Shown piece by piece: positions 35,240 through 43,900 of a stretch of DNA of 64,000 nucleotides. The DNA is from Streptomyces rimosus (lineage in GTDB: Bacteria; Actinomycetota; Actinomycetes; Streptomycetales; Streptomycetaceae), in contig NZ_CP023688.1 in the NCBI RefSeq assembly GCF_008704655.1, forward strand, positions 6,702,001 through 6,766,000, read 5' to 3'. The position numbers and the translations under genes are program-made. The notes under the pieces were generated by a model. It was not told where the DNA came from, ran no database searches, and was given only the letters and a program-made list of their open reading frames with translations. How positions within the stretch are numbered: position 1 is the first letter of the stretch; each line of letters opens with the position of its first letter.

Positions 35240-35989
35240 ATGACTACTTCCGACGATGCGCGGACCGGCAACGACGCGCAGCCCGTTAATGTCGCGACCG
35301 AGGCCAAGAAGGCGCTCAAGAAGGACCCCTGGGACCTCCCCGACGTCTCCGGCCTCGTCGTCGGTGTCCTCGGCGGCACCGGTGACCAGGGCCGCGGTCT
35401 GGCGTACCGGCTCGCCCGCGCCGGCCAGAAGGTGATCATCGGCTCCCGCGCGGCGGAGCGCGCACAGGCCGCCGCCGACGAGCTGGGCCACGGCGTCGAG
35501 GGCGCGGACAACGCGAAGTGCGCGCGGCGCAGCGACGTGGTGATCGTCGCCGTACCGTGGGACGGCCACGCCAAGACCCTCCAGTCCCTCCGCGAGGAAC
35601 TCGCGGGCAAGCTCGTCATCGACTGCGTCAACCCGCTCGGCTTCGACAAGAAGGGCGCCTACGCGCTCAAGCCGGAGGAAGGCAGCGCCGCCGAACAGGC
35701 CGCGTCCCTGCTCCCCGACTCCCGCGTCACCGCCGCCTTCCACCACCTCTCCGCGGTCCTCCTCCAGAACCCGGAGGTCGAGGAGATCGACACCGACGTG
35801 ATGGTCCTCGGCGAATCGCGCGCCGACACCGACCAGGTCCAGGCCCTTGCCGCCCGCATCCCCGGCATGCGCGGCATCTACGCGGGCCGCCTGCGCAACG
35901 CGCACCAGGTGGAATCCCTGGTGGCCAACATCATCTCCACCAACCGGCGCTACAAAGCGCATGCGGGCCTGCGCATCACGGACGTATAG
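35240..35989 (+). CDS. npdG: F420-dependent NADPH reductase (NADPH:F420 oxidoreductase)
   Basis: A 249-residue Rossmann protein that exchanges hydride between NADPH and coenzyme F420. The dinucleotide site is VGVLGGTGDQGRGLAYRLA (about residues 41-59), GSRAAERA selects NADP, and VNPLGFDKKG and AAFHHLSA are family segments. The start ATG sits at the end of the perfect dyad TGACAG-TATCG-CTGTCA (35224-35240), which also covers the preceding permease stop. It has no Shine-Dalgarno, so a leaderless promoter or operator here is plausible. A terminator spans its stop codon. Confidence 0.92.
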   Translation: MTTSDDARTGNDAQPVNVATEAKKALKKDPWDLPDVSGLVVGVLGGTGDQGRGLAYRLARAGQKVIIGSRAAERAQAAADELGHGVEGADNAKCARRSDVVIVAVPWDGHAKTLQSLREELAGKLVIDCVNPLGFDKKGAYALKPEEGSAAEQAASLLPDSRVTAAFHHLSAVLLQNPEVEEIDTDVMVLGESRADTDQVQALAARIPGMRGIYAGRLRNAHQVESLVANIISTNRRYKAHAGLRITDV

Positions 35990-36000
35990 TCCGCAGGCCC
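35965..36000 (+). terminator. Terminator spanning the npdG stop codon
   Basis: GGGCCTGCG (35965-35973, coding) pairs with CGCAGGCCC (35992-36000). Inside is a smaller GGAC/GTCC hairpin around the TAG. The last nine codons of npdG form half of the stem. Confidence 0.65.
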
Positions 36001-36025
36001 TTCCCCCCTCACGAAAGGTGACGCC

Positions 36026-36043
36026 ATGCAGTGGTTGCCTTAG
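36026..36043 (+). other. Possible five-codon leader ORF before a hairpin
   Basis: ATG CAG TGG TTG CCT TAG encodes MQWLP. GAAAGG lies 7 nt upstream, a good ribosome site. Immediately after the stop, a GC-rich stem (about 36044-36079) precedes the gene starting at 36097. This is the layout of a translation-coupled attenuator, but coincidence is possible. Confidence 0.3.
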
Positions 36044-36096
36044 CCGCCCGCCCGGAAAGTCCGGGAGCCCGGGCGGCGGGTTCCGGAAGGAACGCG

Positions 36097-36402
36097 ATGT
36101 CCCGCACGGACAAAACGAAACCACTGTGGGTACGCCACGCGGAGCACGACCCCCGGCCGCTCCACGACCACCGCTACGGCCCCTGCGACCTCCCGCCCCA
36201 CCCGACGCGGGAGGCCGCCGACACCCGCTGCCGCTGGGAGCACCCCGGCACGCTCCTCCTCGGCCACACCTGCTGCGCCGGCTGCCAGCGGCGCGGCTGC
36301 ACGAAGGAGTGGCAGGGGTACGTACGCTCCGCCAACCGCAAGACACGCCATGAGGCGCGTCGCGAAGCGCGGCGCTACGTCGCCGGGGAACGGGCCGACT
36401 GA
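36097..36402 (+). CDS. Conserved small Cys-containing protein
   Basis: A 101-residue basic protein starting MSRTDKTKPLWVRHAEHDPR. It contains four Cys in GHTCCAGCQRRGCTK and one earlier in GPCDLP, arranged like a small zinc-binding or structural motif. It belongs to a small Streptomyces family whose role I cannot name. ATG 36097 is chosen for AAGGAA 5 nt upstream and the conserved MSRTDK start. A five-codon ORF and hairpin lie upstream and a terminator follows. Confidence 0.75.
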   Translation: MSRTDKTKPLWVRHAEHDPRPLHDHRYGPCDLPPHPTREAADTRCRWEHPGTLLLGHTCCAGCQRRGCTKEWQGYVRSANRKTRHEARREARRYVAGERAD

Positions 36403-36416
36403 CCTACGGGCCCCTC

Positions 36417-36439
36417 GGGGGCGGCCCACCACCGCCCCC
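36417..36439 (+). terminator. Hairpin terminator
   Basis: GGGGGCGG (36417-36424) and CCGCCCCC (36432-36439) form a perfect 8-bp stem with a 7-nt loop, 15 nt after the preceding stop. Confidence 0.5.
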
Positions 36440-36544
36440 TCCGGGGGCCGGCCGGCCCCGGCCACCGGGGCCCTCGGCCCCCGCCCCACGGCCATGGTGG
36501 ACACTGGGAGAAAACGCCACACCCCACCCACAGGAGCCCACCCC

Positions 36545-36742
36545 ATGCCCCGCCTCGCCGTCTTCGCCCTCGTCGTCTGCGCCCTCGCCGTCGCCGCGGC
36601 CGTCGTCTCGTTCGCCCAGGGCAGCTGGCTCGGCATCGTGTGGATCTTGATGGCGGGGATCAGCAGCAACATGGCGTGGTTCTATGTGCGGAAGGCGAAG
36701 ATGGAGCGGGCGGGCCAGGACGGTGCGGCCGCAGCCGGCTGA
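36545..36742 (+). CDS. Small two-helix membrane protein
   Basis: A 65-residue protein with two hydrophobic segments (LAVFALVVCALAVAAAVVSF and LGIVWILMAGISSNMAWFYV) and a short Lys/Arg tail, so it is probably a hairpin membrane protein. AGGAG lies 8 nt before ATG 36545. Function unknown. It converges on the XRE regulator gene with an 11-nt gap. Confidence 0.7.
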   Translation: MPRLAVFALVVCALAVAAAVVSFAQGSWLGIVWILMAGISSNMAWFYVRKAKMERAGQDGAAAAG

Positions 36743-36753
36743 GAACCGCCTGG

Positions 36754-37920
36754 TCAGAGCGCGTACGGATCGGCGCGCACGGCGTCTCCGAGGTGCTTGA
36801 GGGCATCGCGGAGCGCGGGTGGGGCTCCGGTGGCGGCGAGGCCGTTGCGTACGGCTTCGTCCAGCAGCCGCCGGGTACGTACGGACGCGGTCTCGCCGAC
36901 GGTGGGTACTATCGCGGCCACCAGCTCTTCGGCGTCGCGCCACGCGCGGAGGTGCAGTAGGCAGTCCAGGAGTCGGGCGGCGGCCATGCCCCGATGCCCG
37001 ACGACGGGTCCGCCTCGCTGCTCCGCGGAGCGCTGGAGGAAAGGGACGGCCCCTGCGTGGTCGCCCGCGGTCTGGATGGCGTGGCCGTGGTGCCCATCGA
37101 TCTCGTTCGTCAGGATCCACCACGACCACGCCGGATCTTGAGACCTGCCGTCGCACTCCAGCAGCGATCGCGCCCTGTCGAATGAGCGCCCGGCCTCGGT
37201 GAGGGCACCGCAGCCCGCAAGCCCCTTCGCCTCACGCACGCGGAAGATCGCCTCTACCCGGGGCGACAGGTGATCCTGCTCGATAACCGCACGAGCCACG
37301 GCCAGCTCCTCGCGGTAGCGGCCGAGCCAGCCGGAATGCATCGCGATGTTCTGCAGAATGAGCAACTCCATCGACCGGTCGCCGGACAGCTTCGCCAGAA
37401 ACAGCGCCTCTTGATTGAAGCGCCGCGCGGCGTCGTGCAGCTCGGCATCGAAAAGCACCCAGCCGGCGACCTCGGCCAGCTCACTCGCCGCCGACCTGAT
37501 GTCGCGCTCGTACGTGCTGTCGTAGTCACCGACACCCAACCGCTTGTGCACGCTCTTGAAGGTGCGTGCCGCCACTTCGGCGATGGGCATTCCCGTCAAC
37601 TCGTTGTCCAGGAAGATCAGCCGCTGGGACGCCTCCCGGATCGCCTGCGCGTACTCGGCCCCGCGCGTTTCGTTCAGACGCAGCAGCGGCACGCGCTCGT
37701 GCACGTCCTCGCGCAGCCGCTCCACCGATACGTCCAAGGCCGCGGCGATGAACGGCAGCCACTCCCTGGGGACCCGCTTCCCCAGCTCCCACCTGCTGAC
37801 TTCTTTCCGCGTCACGGGATCGCCGCAGACACCGGCGGCCTTGCAGACCTCACGCGCCAACCACGCTTGCGAGCGCTCGCCCCGGAGGTGGCGGATGCGG
37901 GCCCCGATGTCTTCCGGCAT
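36754..37920 (-). CDS. XRE-family regulator with TPR-like C-terminal domain
   Basis: A 388-residue regulator. The N-terminal helix-turn-helix reads IGARIRHLRGERSQAWLARE and VTRKEVSRWELGKRVP. The remaining about 300 residues are alpha-helical with TPR-like pairs (RRFNQEALFLAKLSGDRSME, EAGRSFDRARSLLE), a layout common in Streptomyces regulators that sense a peptide or small molecule. The ATG at 37920 is preceded by CAGTAT 6 nt upstream, a possible -10 for leaderless mRNA. It diverges from the peptide/methyltransferase genes across three 11-bp repeats that overlap its own promoter, suggesting autorepression. Confidence 0.87.
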   Translation of the reverse strand: MPEDIGARIRHLRGERSQAWLAREVCKAAGVCGDPVTRKEVSRWELGKRVPREWLPFIAAALDVSVERLREDVHERVPLLRLNETRGAEYAQAIREASQRLIFLDNELTGMPIAEVAARTFKSVHKRLGVGDYDSTYERDIRSAASELAEVAGWVLFDAELHDAARRFNQEALFLAKLSGDRSMELLILQNIAMHSGWLGRYREELAVARAVIEQDHLSPRVEAIFRVREAKGLAGCGALTEAGRSFDRARSLLECDGRSQDPAWSWWILTNEIDGHHGHAIQTAGDHAGAVPFLQRSAEQRGGPVVGHRGMAAARLLDCLLHLRAWRDAEELVAAIVPTVGETASVRTRRLLDEAVRNGLAATGAPPALRDALKHLGDAVRADPYAL

Positions 37921-37931
37921 GCCTCCATACT

Positions 37932-37964
37932 GGCCGACACGGGGCCGACAAGGGGCCGACATGG
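37932..37964. repeat. Three 11-bp tandem repeats (iteron-like operator)
   Basis: GGCCGACACGG, GGCCGACAAGG and GGCCGACATGG are adjacent with an exact 11-bp period; only the ninth base differs. They fill the start of the 85-nt interval between the XRE gene and the small-protein gene. One turn of DNA per repeat would place bound proteins on one face, which points to cooperative binding by the XRE regulator. Confidence 0.7.
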
Positions 37965-38005
37965 GGCGGCTGTTGTGCGTGGCGCTTCAGCGACAGGGTT
38001 GCCTC

Positions 38006-38404
38006 ATGAACCAACACCGAGGAACCCTCGATCCCCCCGTTCACCTGCTGGACCCGTTCGCCGGAGACATCAACCCCGCCCCGAGGGACGGCTGCGCTCG
38101 TTGCGCGGCGGAAGCCGCGCGGCGGGATGCGGCGCGGGATGCGGGGCATCTCTTTGTGGCTGTGGACGCGAGCAATGAGATTCGTCGGCATCCGCGTCAC
38201 CGGGTTGTTCAGGGGGACGTTAGCGGTGCGGGAGTGGGGCGCGGTCCGGTGCAGCGCAGGCGAGGGGAGAACGTCGTGGCTTGGTGGTTGATGAAGAGCG
38301 GGAACCCGCAGGACGACAGCGACAGCGGCAACAAGCACGGGGGCGGCGGCTCGGACGAGGGCGGCAACACGAATGACGGCCAGGACCCGGCGGAAGGCCG
38401 GTGA
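38006..38404 (+). CDS. Small Cys protein with Asp/Asn/Gly-rich C-terminal peptide (putative methyltransferase substrate)
   Basis: A 132-residue protein with no recognised domain. The first about 66 residues (PVHLLDPFAGDINPAPRDGC, Cys30 and Cys33 in a CxxC, ending RRHPRHR) resemble a small Streptomyces family that usually stands alone. From Val91 the chain becomes AWWLMKSGNPQDDSDSGN and continues Gly/Asp/Asn-rich, including Asp124-Gly125. In the same frame GTG at 38276 has GAGGGGAG 6 nt upstream, so a separate 42-residue peptide may be made. The stop overlaps the PIMT-like gene (GTGA). It could be a RiPP precursor; that is inference. Confidence 0.6.
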   Translation: MNQHRGTLDPPVHLLDPFAGDINPAPRDGCARCAAEAARRDAARDAGHLFVAVDASNEIRRHPRHRVVQGDVSGAGVGRGPVQRRRGENVVAWWLMKSGNPQDDSDSGNKHGGGGSDEGGNTNDGQDPAEGR

Positions 38405-39639
38405 ACGTGCACGAGGAAATGGCGGCGGGGCCGGAAGGGCTCGCCGCTGTGCTCATGGGGAAGGGCGCGCTCACGAGTGACTGGCTGCCGTCCTACGAGG
38501 CGGTGCCGCGTCATTGGTTCGTGCCCGACGTGATCTGGCCCGGTCGTGGTGGTGGGAATCGGCAGGACGATCGGGTGATGCGTGGTGAGGAGCCCGAGGC
38601 GTGGTGGGCGGCTGTCCACCGTGACGCGCCGATTACGACGCAATGGGATGACGGGGAGTACACCGGGCCCGGGAAGGGGCGCATTCCGTCCAGTTCCAGT
38701 TCGATGCCGACGATGGTTTTCTCGATGTTGGACGCGTTGAGCGTGGAAAAGGGGCACCGGGTGCTGGAGATCGGCACCGGTACCGGGTGGAATGCGGCGC
38801 TGTTGTCCCATCGGGTCGGGGCGGAGAATGTCGTCACCGTGGAGGTGGATGAAGGCAGCGCCCGGGATGCGCGGCGGCGCCTTGCGGAGGCGGGGTTCGA
38901 GCCGCTGGCCGTCGTCGGGGACGGGGTCGAGGGATATGCCGAGGGTGGACCGTACGATCGCGTGATCGCCACGTGTTCCATTGGCCGTGTGCCGCGGGCA
39001 TGGGTGACGCAGACGAAGCCGGGCGGGATCGTGGTCGCCCCTTGGGGGCCGGTTTACGGCGGCGAGGCGGTGGTCCGGCTTTCCGTGGCCGGGGACGGGA
39101 CGGCGGCGGGCCGGTTTGTGGGGTCGTCGGCGTTTATGCGGCTGCGTGCTCAGCGTTCCGTACGCAAACACGTACGGGAATATCTCGGGGGCTGCGATTG
39201 GCCGGCGGATGGGGTGCGCGGTACGACCTTTCTTTCCCCGGATGCGGTGGGGGAGTGGGAGGTCATGTTCGCCATTGGTGTCCAGGTGCCGAATGCGTTT
39301 CCGTGGATGGAATCGTACGAGGACGGTTCCTATACGTTGTGGCTCCGGGATATGGCCGTCACCTCGTGGGCGACGGTCGATTACGTACCGGGGTGTGTGG
39401 AGTTCGAGGTGTATCAGGGCGGTCCCCGGCGGCTGTGGGACGAAGTGGTTGCTGCCCATCGTTGGTGGGAGGGGCGGGGAAGGCCGGGAATTGAGCGTTT
39501 CGGGCTGACTGTGGATGGTGACGGCGAGCGGGTGTGGCTGGACTCGGCGGACAGGCCGGTGTGCGGAACGGGTTCAGTCATGCCCGGCCCAACCTGTCAT
39601 CTGCCTCGCGCGGAGCCGCCGTGCCGCGACAAGCCGTAG
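38401..39639 (+). CDS. PIMT-like (protein-L-isoaspartate methyltransferase family) methyltransferase
   Basis: A 412-residue SAM-dependent methyltransferase. The N-terminal part has the PIMT-type start (EAVPRHWFVPDVIW, about residues 35-48), then the SAM site RVLEIGTGTGWNAALLSHRV (about 120-139) and ATCSIGRVPRAWVTQTKPGG. About 190 further residues extend beyond classical PIMT, as in the peptide-modifying homologues of actinobacterial RiPP clusters. Such enzymes methylate Asp or isoAsp, which can close to aspartimide. GTG start overlaps the upstream stop. Third-base G/C bias is visibly weaker than in flanking core genes. No ATP-grasp or LanBC gene is nearby. Confidence 0.8.
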   Translation: MNVHEEMAAGPEGLAAVLMGKGALTSDWLPSYEAVPRHWFVPDVIWPGRGGGNRQDDRVMRGEEPEAWWAAVHRDAPITTQWDDGEYTGPGKGRIPSSSSSMPTMVFSMLDALSVEKGHRVLEIGTGTGWNAALLSHRVGAENVVTVEVDEGSARDARRRLAEAGFEPLAVVGDGVEGYAEGGPYDRVIATCSIGRVPRAWVTQTKPGGIVVAPWGPVYGGEAVVRLSVAGDGTAAGRFVGSSAFMRLRAQRSVRKHVREYLGGCDWPADGVRGTTFLSPDAVGEWEVMFAIGVQVPNAFPWMESYEDGSYTLWLRDMAVTSWATVDYVPGCVEFEVYQGGPRRLWDEVVAAHRWWEGRGRPGIERFGLTVDGDGERVWLDSADRPVCGTGSVMPGPTCHLPRAEPPCRDKP

Positions 39640-39678
39640 CTCACTTCTGCCACACTCGGCACGTCGATTGGAGGCCCC

Positions 39679-39813
39679 ATGGCCGAGTGGACGAATCCCC
39701 GCTATGCCGAACTCGTGCGGGCGTACCGGGCAGCGCAGGAGGACGAAGGGCGTGACGACGCACCGGTCCGCGGCTTCATCATCCCGGACACCACGACGAA
39801 GCAGCCCGAGTAG
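39679..39813 (+). CDS. Orphan 44-residue protein downstream of the PIMT-like gene
   Basis: The ORF reads MAEWTNPRYAELVRAYRAAQ and ends FIIPDTTTKQPE. GGAGG lies 4 nt before the ATG. It is hydrophilic, with an amphipathic helix up to about residue 24, and has no Cys or signal. It starts 39 nt behind the methyltransferase gene on the same strand, so it probably belongs to the cassette. I do not recognise a family. Its short size means that automated callers may skip it. Confidence 0.6.
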   Translation: MAEWTNPRYAELVRAYRAAQEDEGRDDAPVRGFIIPDTTTKQPE

Positions 39814-39914
39814 TGCCGAGTGCCCAGGCGTGCCGGTGGTGGGCTGACCGCTCGGGGGGGGGAACGGGAGGTGGCCTGTACGGCTACGCCGCCGGACGGG
39901 AGGCGCCCGTACGG

Positions 39915-40727
39915 CTACGACAGGCCCGCTCCACCCACCTGCGGAATCTCCGGTTCCCCCTGCCAGAACCGGAACAGTTCCTGGCCCCAGTACGTGTCCC
40001 AGTTTCCGATGCCCAGGCCGCGGAGAATCGCGTCCACCGCGTCGAAGAAGATGTGGTTGATCTCCGGGACCCACAGCAGGCCGAAGACGGCGATCAGGCC
40101 GAAGGGGGCGAAGGGTTCGACCTGGCGGCGGATGGTGGGGGAGAGCCAGGGTTCGAGGACGCCGTAGCCGTCGAGGCCGGGGACCGGGAGGAAGTTGAGG
40201 ATGGCGGCGGTTACCTGGAGGAGGGCCAGGAAGGCGAGGGCGTAGCGGAAGTCGCGGGGGACGTCGTCCATGGCGCCGAGCCAGAAGGGGGCCGAGACGA
40301 CCGCGGCGAAGAGGACGTTCGTCAGGGGGCCGGCCGCCGAGATCAGGCTGTGCCGCCAGCGGCCCCGGATGCGGCCGCGTTCGATGAAGACGGCGCCGCC
40401 GGGCAGGCCGATGCCGCCCATGATCACGAAGATCACCGGGAGGACGATGCTGAGGAGCGCATGGGTGTATTTGAGGGGGTTGAGGGTGAGATAGCCCTTG
40501 GCGCCGATGGAGATGTCGCCGCTGTGCAGTGCCGTACGGGCGTGGGCGTACTCGTGCAGGCACAGCGAGACGATCCACCCGGACACCACGAACAGGAAGA
40601 CGGCGAAGCCGGGGCTGGCCGCGAGGCGTCCCGTCCAGACGGCCCATCCCGACACTGCCATGACGGCGACGAGCGCGAGGAAGACCGGGCTGACGCGGCG
40701 GTCGGCGCGCTGTGCTGCTGTGGTCAT
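39915..40727 (-). CDS. Site-2-protease-like M50 membrane metalloprotease
   Basis: A 270-residue polytopic protein. The zinc motif HExxH is HEYAH at about residues 58-62, in the middle of a hydrophobic segment, and the second ligand motif is NFLPVPGLDGYG near residue 195. Members cut within the membrane, for example anti-sigma factors. It is short and lacks a PDZ domain. ATG 40727 is chosen because the sequence before it is not membrane-like. No sigma or anti-sigma gene is adjacent. Confidence 0.88.
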   Translation of the reverse strand: MTTAAQRADRRVSPVFLALVAVMAVSGWAVWTGRLAASPGFAVFLFVVSGWIVSLCLHEYAHARTALHSGDISIGAKGYLTLNPLKYTHALLSIVLPVIFVIMGGIGLPGGAVFIERGRIRGRWRHSLISAAGPLTNVLFAAVVSAPFWLGAMDDVPRDFRYALAFLALLQVTAAILNFLPVPGLDGYGVLEPWLSPTIRRQVEPFAPFGLIAVFGLLWVPEINHIFFDAVDAILRGLGIGNWDTYWGQELFRFWQGEPEIPQVGGAGLS

Positions 40728-40944
40728 CGTGTGGTGCTCCCGGTTTCGCTGTGACAGGCAGTCACGACCGTAATCGACGGGCGGGGCGACCGTGCACGGA
40801 AAACGACGGGCGGCGGGCGGGGAGTTCCGGGCAGGCTGGCCCCATGACGGAATCGGGGTCGGGGCGGACGGGGTGGCGGTACGGGGCCGTGGCGCGCGCG
40901 GAGTGTGGGCCGTGAATCGTTCGTGCGTACAGGACAATGGTGCG

Positions 40945-43900
40945 GTGCGCTACGGAATCCTCGGGACGGCCCAGGCCCACCGGAGCGACGGGACGCCCGT
41001 CGCCATCGGCGGGCCCCGCCTGCGCACGCTGCTCACGGCGCTCGCGCTGCGTCCCGGCCGGGCCCTCACCGCCGAGCTGCTGATCGCCGACGTCTGGGGT
41101 CCTCGGCCGCCGGCCGACGCGACCGGCGCGTTGCAGGCGCTGATCGCGCGGCTGCGCCGGTCCGTCGGCCGGGAGGCGATCGCCTCGGTACACGGCGGGT
41201 ACCGGCTCTGTGCCGTCCCCGCCGATGTCGACCTGCACCGTTTTGAGCAGCTGGCGGACGAGGGGGCGCGGGCGCTGGCCGACAGCGATGCGGTCAAGGC
41301 CGCCGCGCTGCTGGACGACGCCCTGGCGCTGTGGCGCGGCCCCGCGCTGGCCGATCTCCCGGAGGCGGCGGGCGAGGCGGCCCGCGCCGAACGTGCTCAC
41401 CTGGAAGCCCGGCGTACGCGGCTCGCCGCCGATGTCGCCCTCGGCCGGCCCGGCCAGGCCCTGCCCGCGCTGACGACCCTGTGCGAGGACCATCCGCTCG
41501 ACGAACCGCTCCAGGCCCTGCGTCTACGCGCGCTGCGGGCGGCGGGGCGTACGGCCGAAGCGCTCGATGCGTATGCCTCGGTGCAGGCCGATATTGCCGA
41601 CCGTCTCGGCGCGGCCCCGGGCCCTGAACTGCGTTCCCTTCATATGGAGTTGCTGCGGGAGGAGGAGGCGGTTACGGGGGAGGCTGTGGCCCATGGGGCA
41701 GCGGCGGCCGATCACCCGGCCCCCGCACCCGCCCCCCGTCGCGGCAACCTCCGTACCCGTACCACTTCCTTCGTCGGGCGGGAGGACGACCTCGCGGTGA
41801 TCCGGGCCGATCTGGGCGTGCACCGGCTGGTGACGCTGCTCGGGCCGGGCGGGGCGGGCAAGACGCGGCTCTCGCAGGAGAGCGCCGAGGCGGCGGCCGC
41901 CGCGGCGCCCGGGATGTGGCCGGACGGCGTGTGGTTCGCGGAGCTGGCGCCCGTGGACGATCCGCAGACCGTGCCGGAGGCGGTGCTCACGGCGCTCGGG
42001 GCGCGCGAGACCGTCGTCCGCACCACTGCCGACGAACTGCGCGCCGCGGCCGACCCGACCACGTACGACCCGATGGCGCGCCTCGCCGAGCACTGCGCGA
42101 GCCGCCGGATGCTGCTCGTCCTGGACAACTGCGAGCATGTGATCGGCGCCGCCGCGGAGCTGGCGGACCGGCTGCTGGCCGAGTGTCCCGGGGTGACCGT
42201 GCTGGCCACCAGCCGGGAGCCGCTGGCCGTGCCGGGGGAGGCGCTGCGGCCGGTGGAACCGCTGCCCGACCCGGTCGCGCTGCGGCTGCTGGCGGACCGT
42301 GGTGCCGCGGCCCGGCCCGGGTTCCGCGTCGAGGACGACCCGGTCGCGTGCGCGGAGATCTGCCGGCGGCTCGACGGGCTGCCGCTCGCCATCGAACTGG
42401 CCGCGGCCCGGCTGCGGCTGCTCACCCCGCGCCAGCTCGCCGACCGGCTTGACGACCGGTTCCGGCTGCTGACCAGCGGGAGCCGTACCGTACTGCCCCG
42501 GCAGCAGACGCTGCGCGCGGTGGTGGACTGGTCCTGGGACCTGCTCGACGACCCCGAGCGCGCCGTGCTGCGCCGCCTGTCCGTCTTCTCCGGCGGCTGT
42601 GATCTCGCCCAGGCGGAGGAGGTCTGCGCGGACGAGGGGAGTACGGGCGGCTCGGTGGCACCCCGCGACGTCGCCGCCCTGCTCGGGTCGCTGATCGACA
42701 AGTCGCTGGTCGTCGCCGCGCCGGGCGGGGACGGGCGGATGCGCTACCGGCTGCTGGAAACCGTATCGGAGTACGCCGGCGAGCGGCTGGACGAGGCGGG
42801 GGAGCGGGCCGCGGCCGAGCGGCGGCACCTGGTCGCGTACCGCGAACTGGCCCGTACGGCCGACCCGTTGCTGCGCGGCCCGGAGCAGTGCGCCTGGCTG
42901 GAGCGGCTGGAGCTGGAGCACGACAATCTGCGGACCGCGCTGCGCCGGGCCGTCGCCGTGCGCGACGAGCACGAGGCGCTGTGCCTGGTGCTGTCCCTCC
43001 AGTGGTTCTGGTCGCTGCGCGACCACCGCGCCGACGCCCGTGCCTGGTCGGCCGCCGTGGCGGCGCTCGGCCCCGACCCCTTCGCGCCGCCCGTCGAGCC
43101 CGCGCCCGTCCTGCACGCGCGGCCCATCGACGCGCCGCCGCCGATGGACCCGGAGCAGCTGCAGGAGGCGCGTCGCGAGGTGCGGCTGGTGGGGCTGGCC
43201 AATTCGGACAGCGACATCGCGGTCCTGGGCAACCCGGAGCGGCGGGAGGAGCTGGCGGGCATCCTGGCCGCGTACCGCAGCGACATGCCGCAGACGTGCA
43301 AGGTGCCGGGCGTCCTGTGGTACTACGCGATGATGATGACGGGCCGGTTCGACGACCTGGCGAACCTCGTCCACCAGGCGGTGAGCGCCTGCCGGGAGTA
43401 CGGCTACGAATGGGAGCTGGCGAACGTCCTCCAGCTGCGCGCCAAGATCTTCAACGACCGGCGGGACGGGCTGGCCCAGGCCCGCCAGGACGCCGACGAA
43501 TCCCTGGAGATCTTCGTCCGGCTCGGTGACGCGTGGGGCGCGGCGGAAGCCCTGGCGGGGCGCGGCGAGGCCCGCGAGGGGCGGGGCGAGTACGCGCTCG
43601 CGGCCGAGGACTACCGGGCGGCCATGCGCTACGCCGAGGAACTGGGGGCGTCCGGCCAGATCCTGCTGCTGCGCACCCGGCTCGGCAACGTCCTGATCGA
43701 GGACGGCGCGGTGGCGGACGGCGAGCGCCTGCTGCGCGAAGTGATCGAACTGGCGGAGAAGGGCAGAAGCGGCCGGGACGCCGGGCCGTTCGCGCATCTC
43801 ACGCTCGCCATGCACCTCACCTGCGTCGGGGAGCTGCGGGAAGCGCGCGGCCACCTGGAGGAGGTGCGGGACCTGTTCGGGCAGCGCGCCCCGGAGCTGT

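Noticed and set aside
37270..38178. 302-codon plus-strand frame over the XRE gene
   Set aside because: It lies mostly antisense to the regulator, and its end is another frame of the small peptide gene; no ribosome site or motif.
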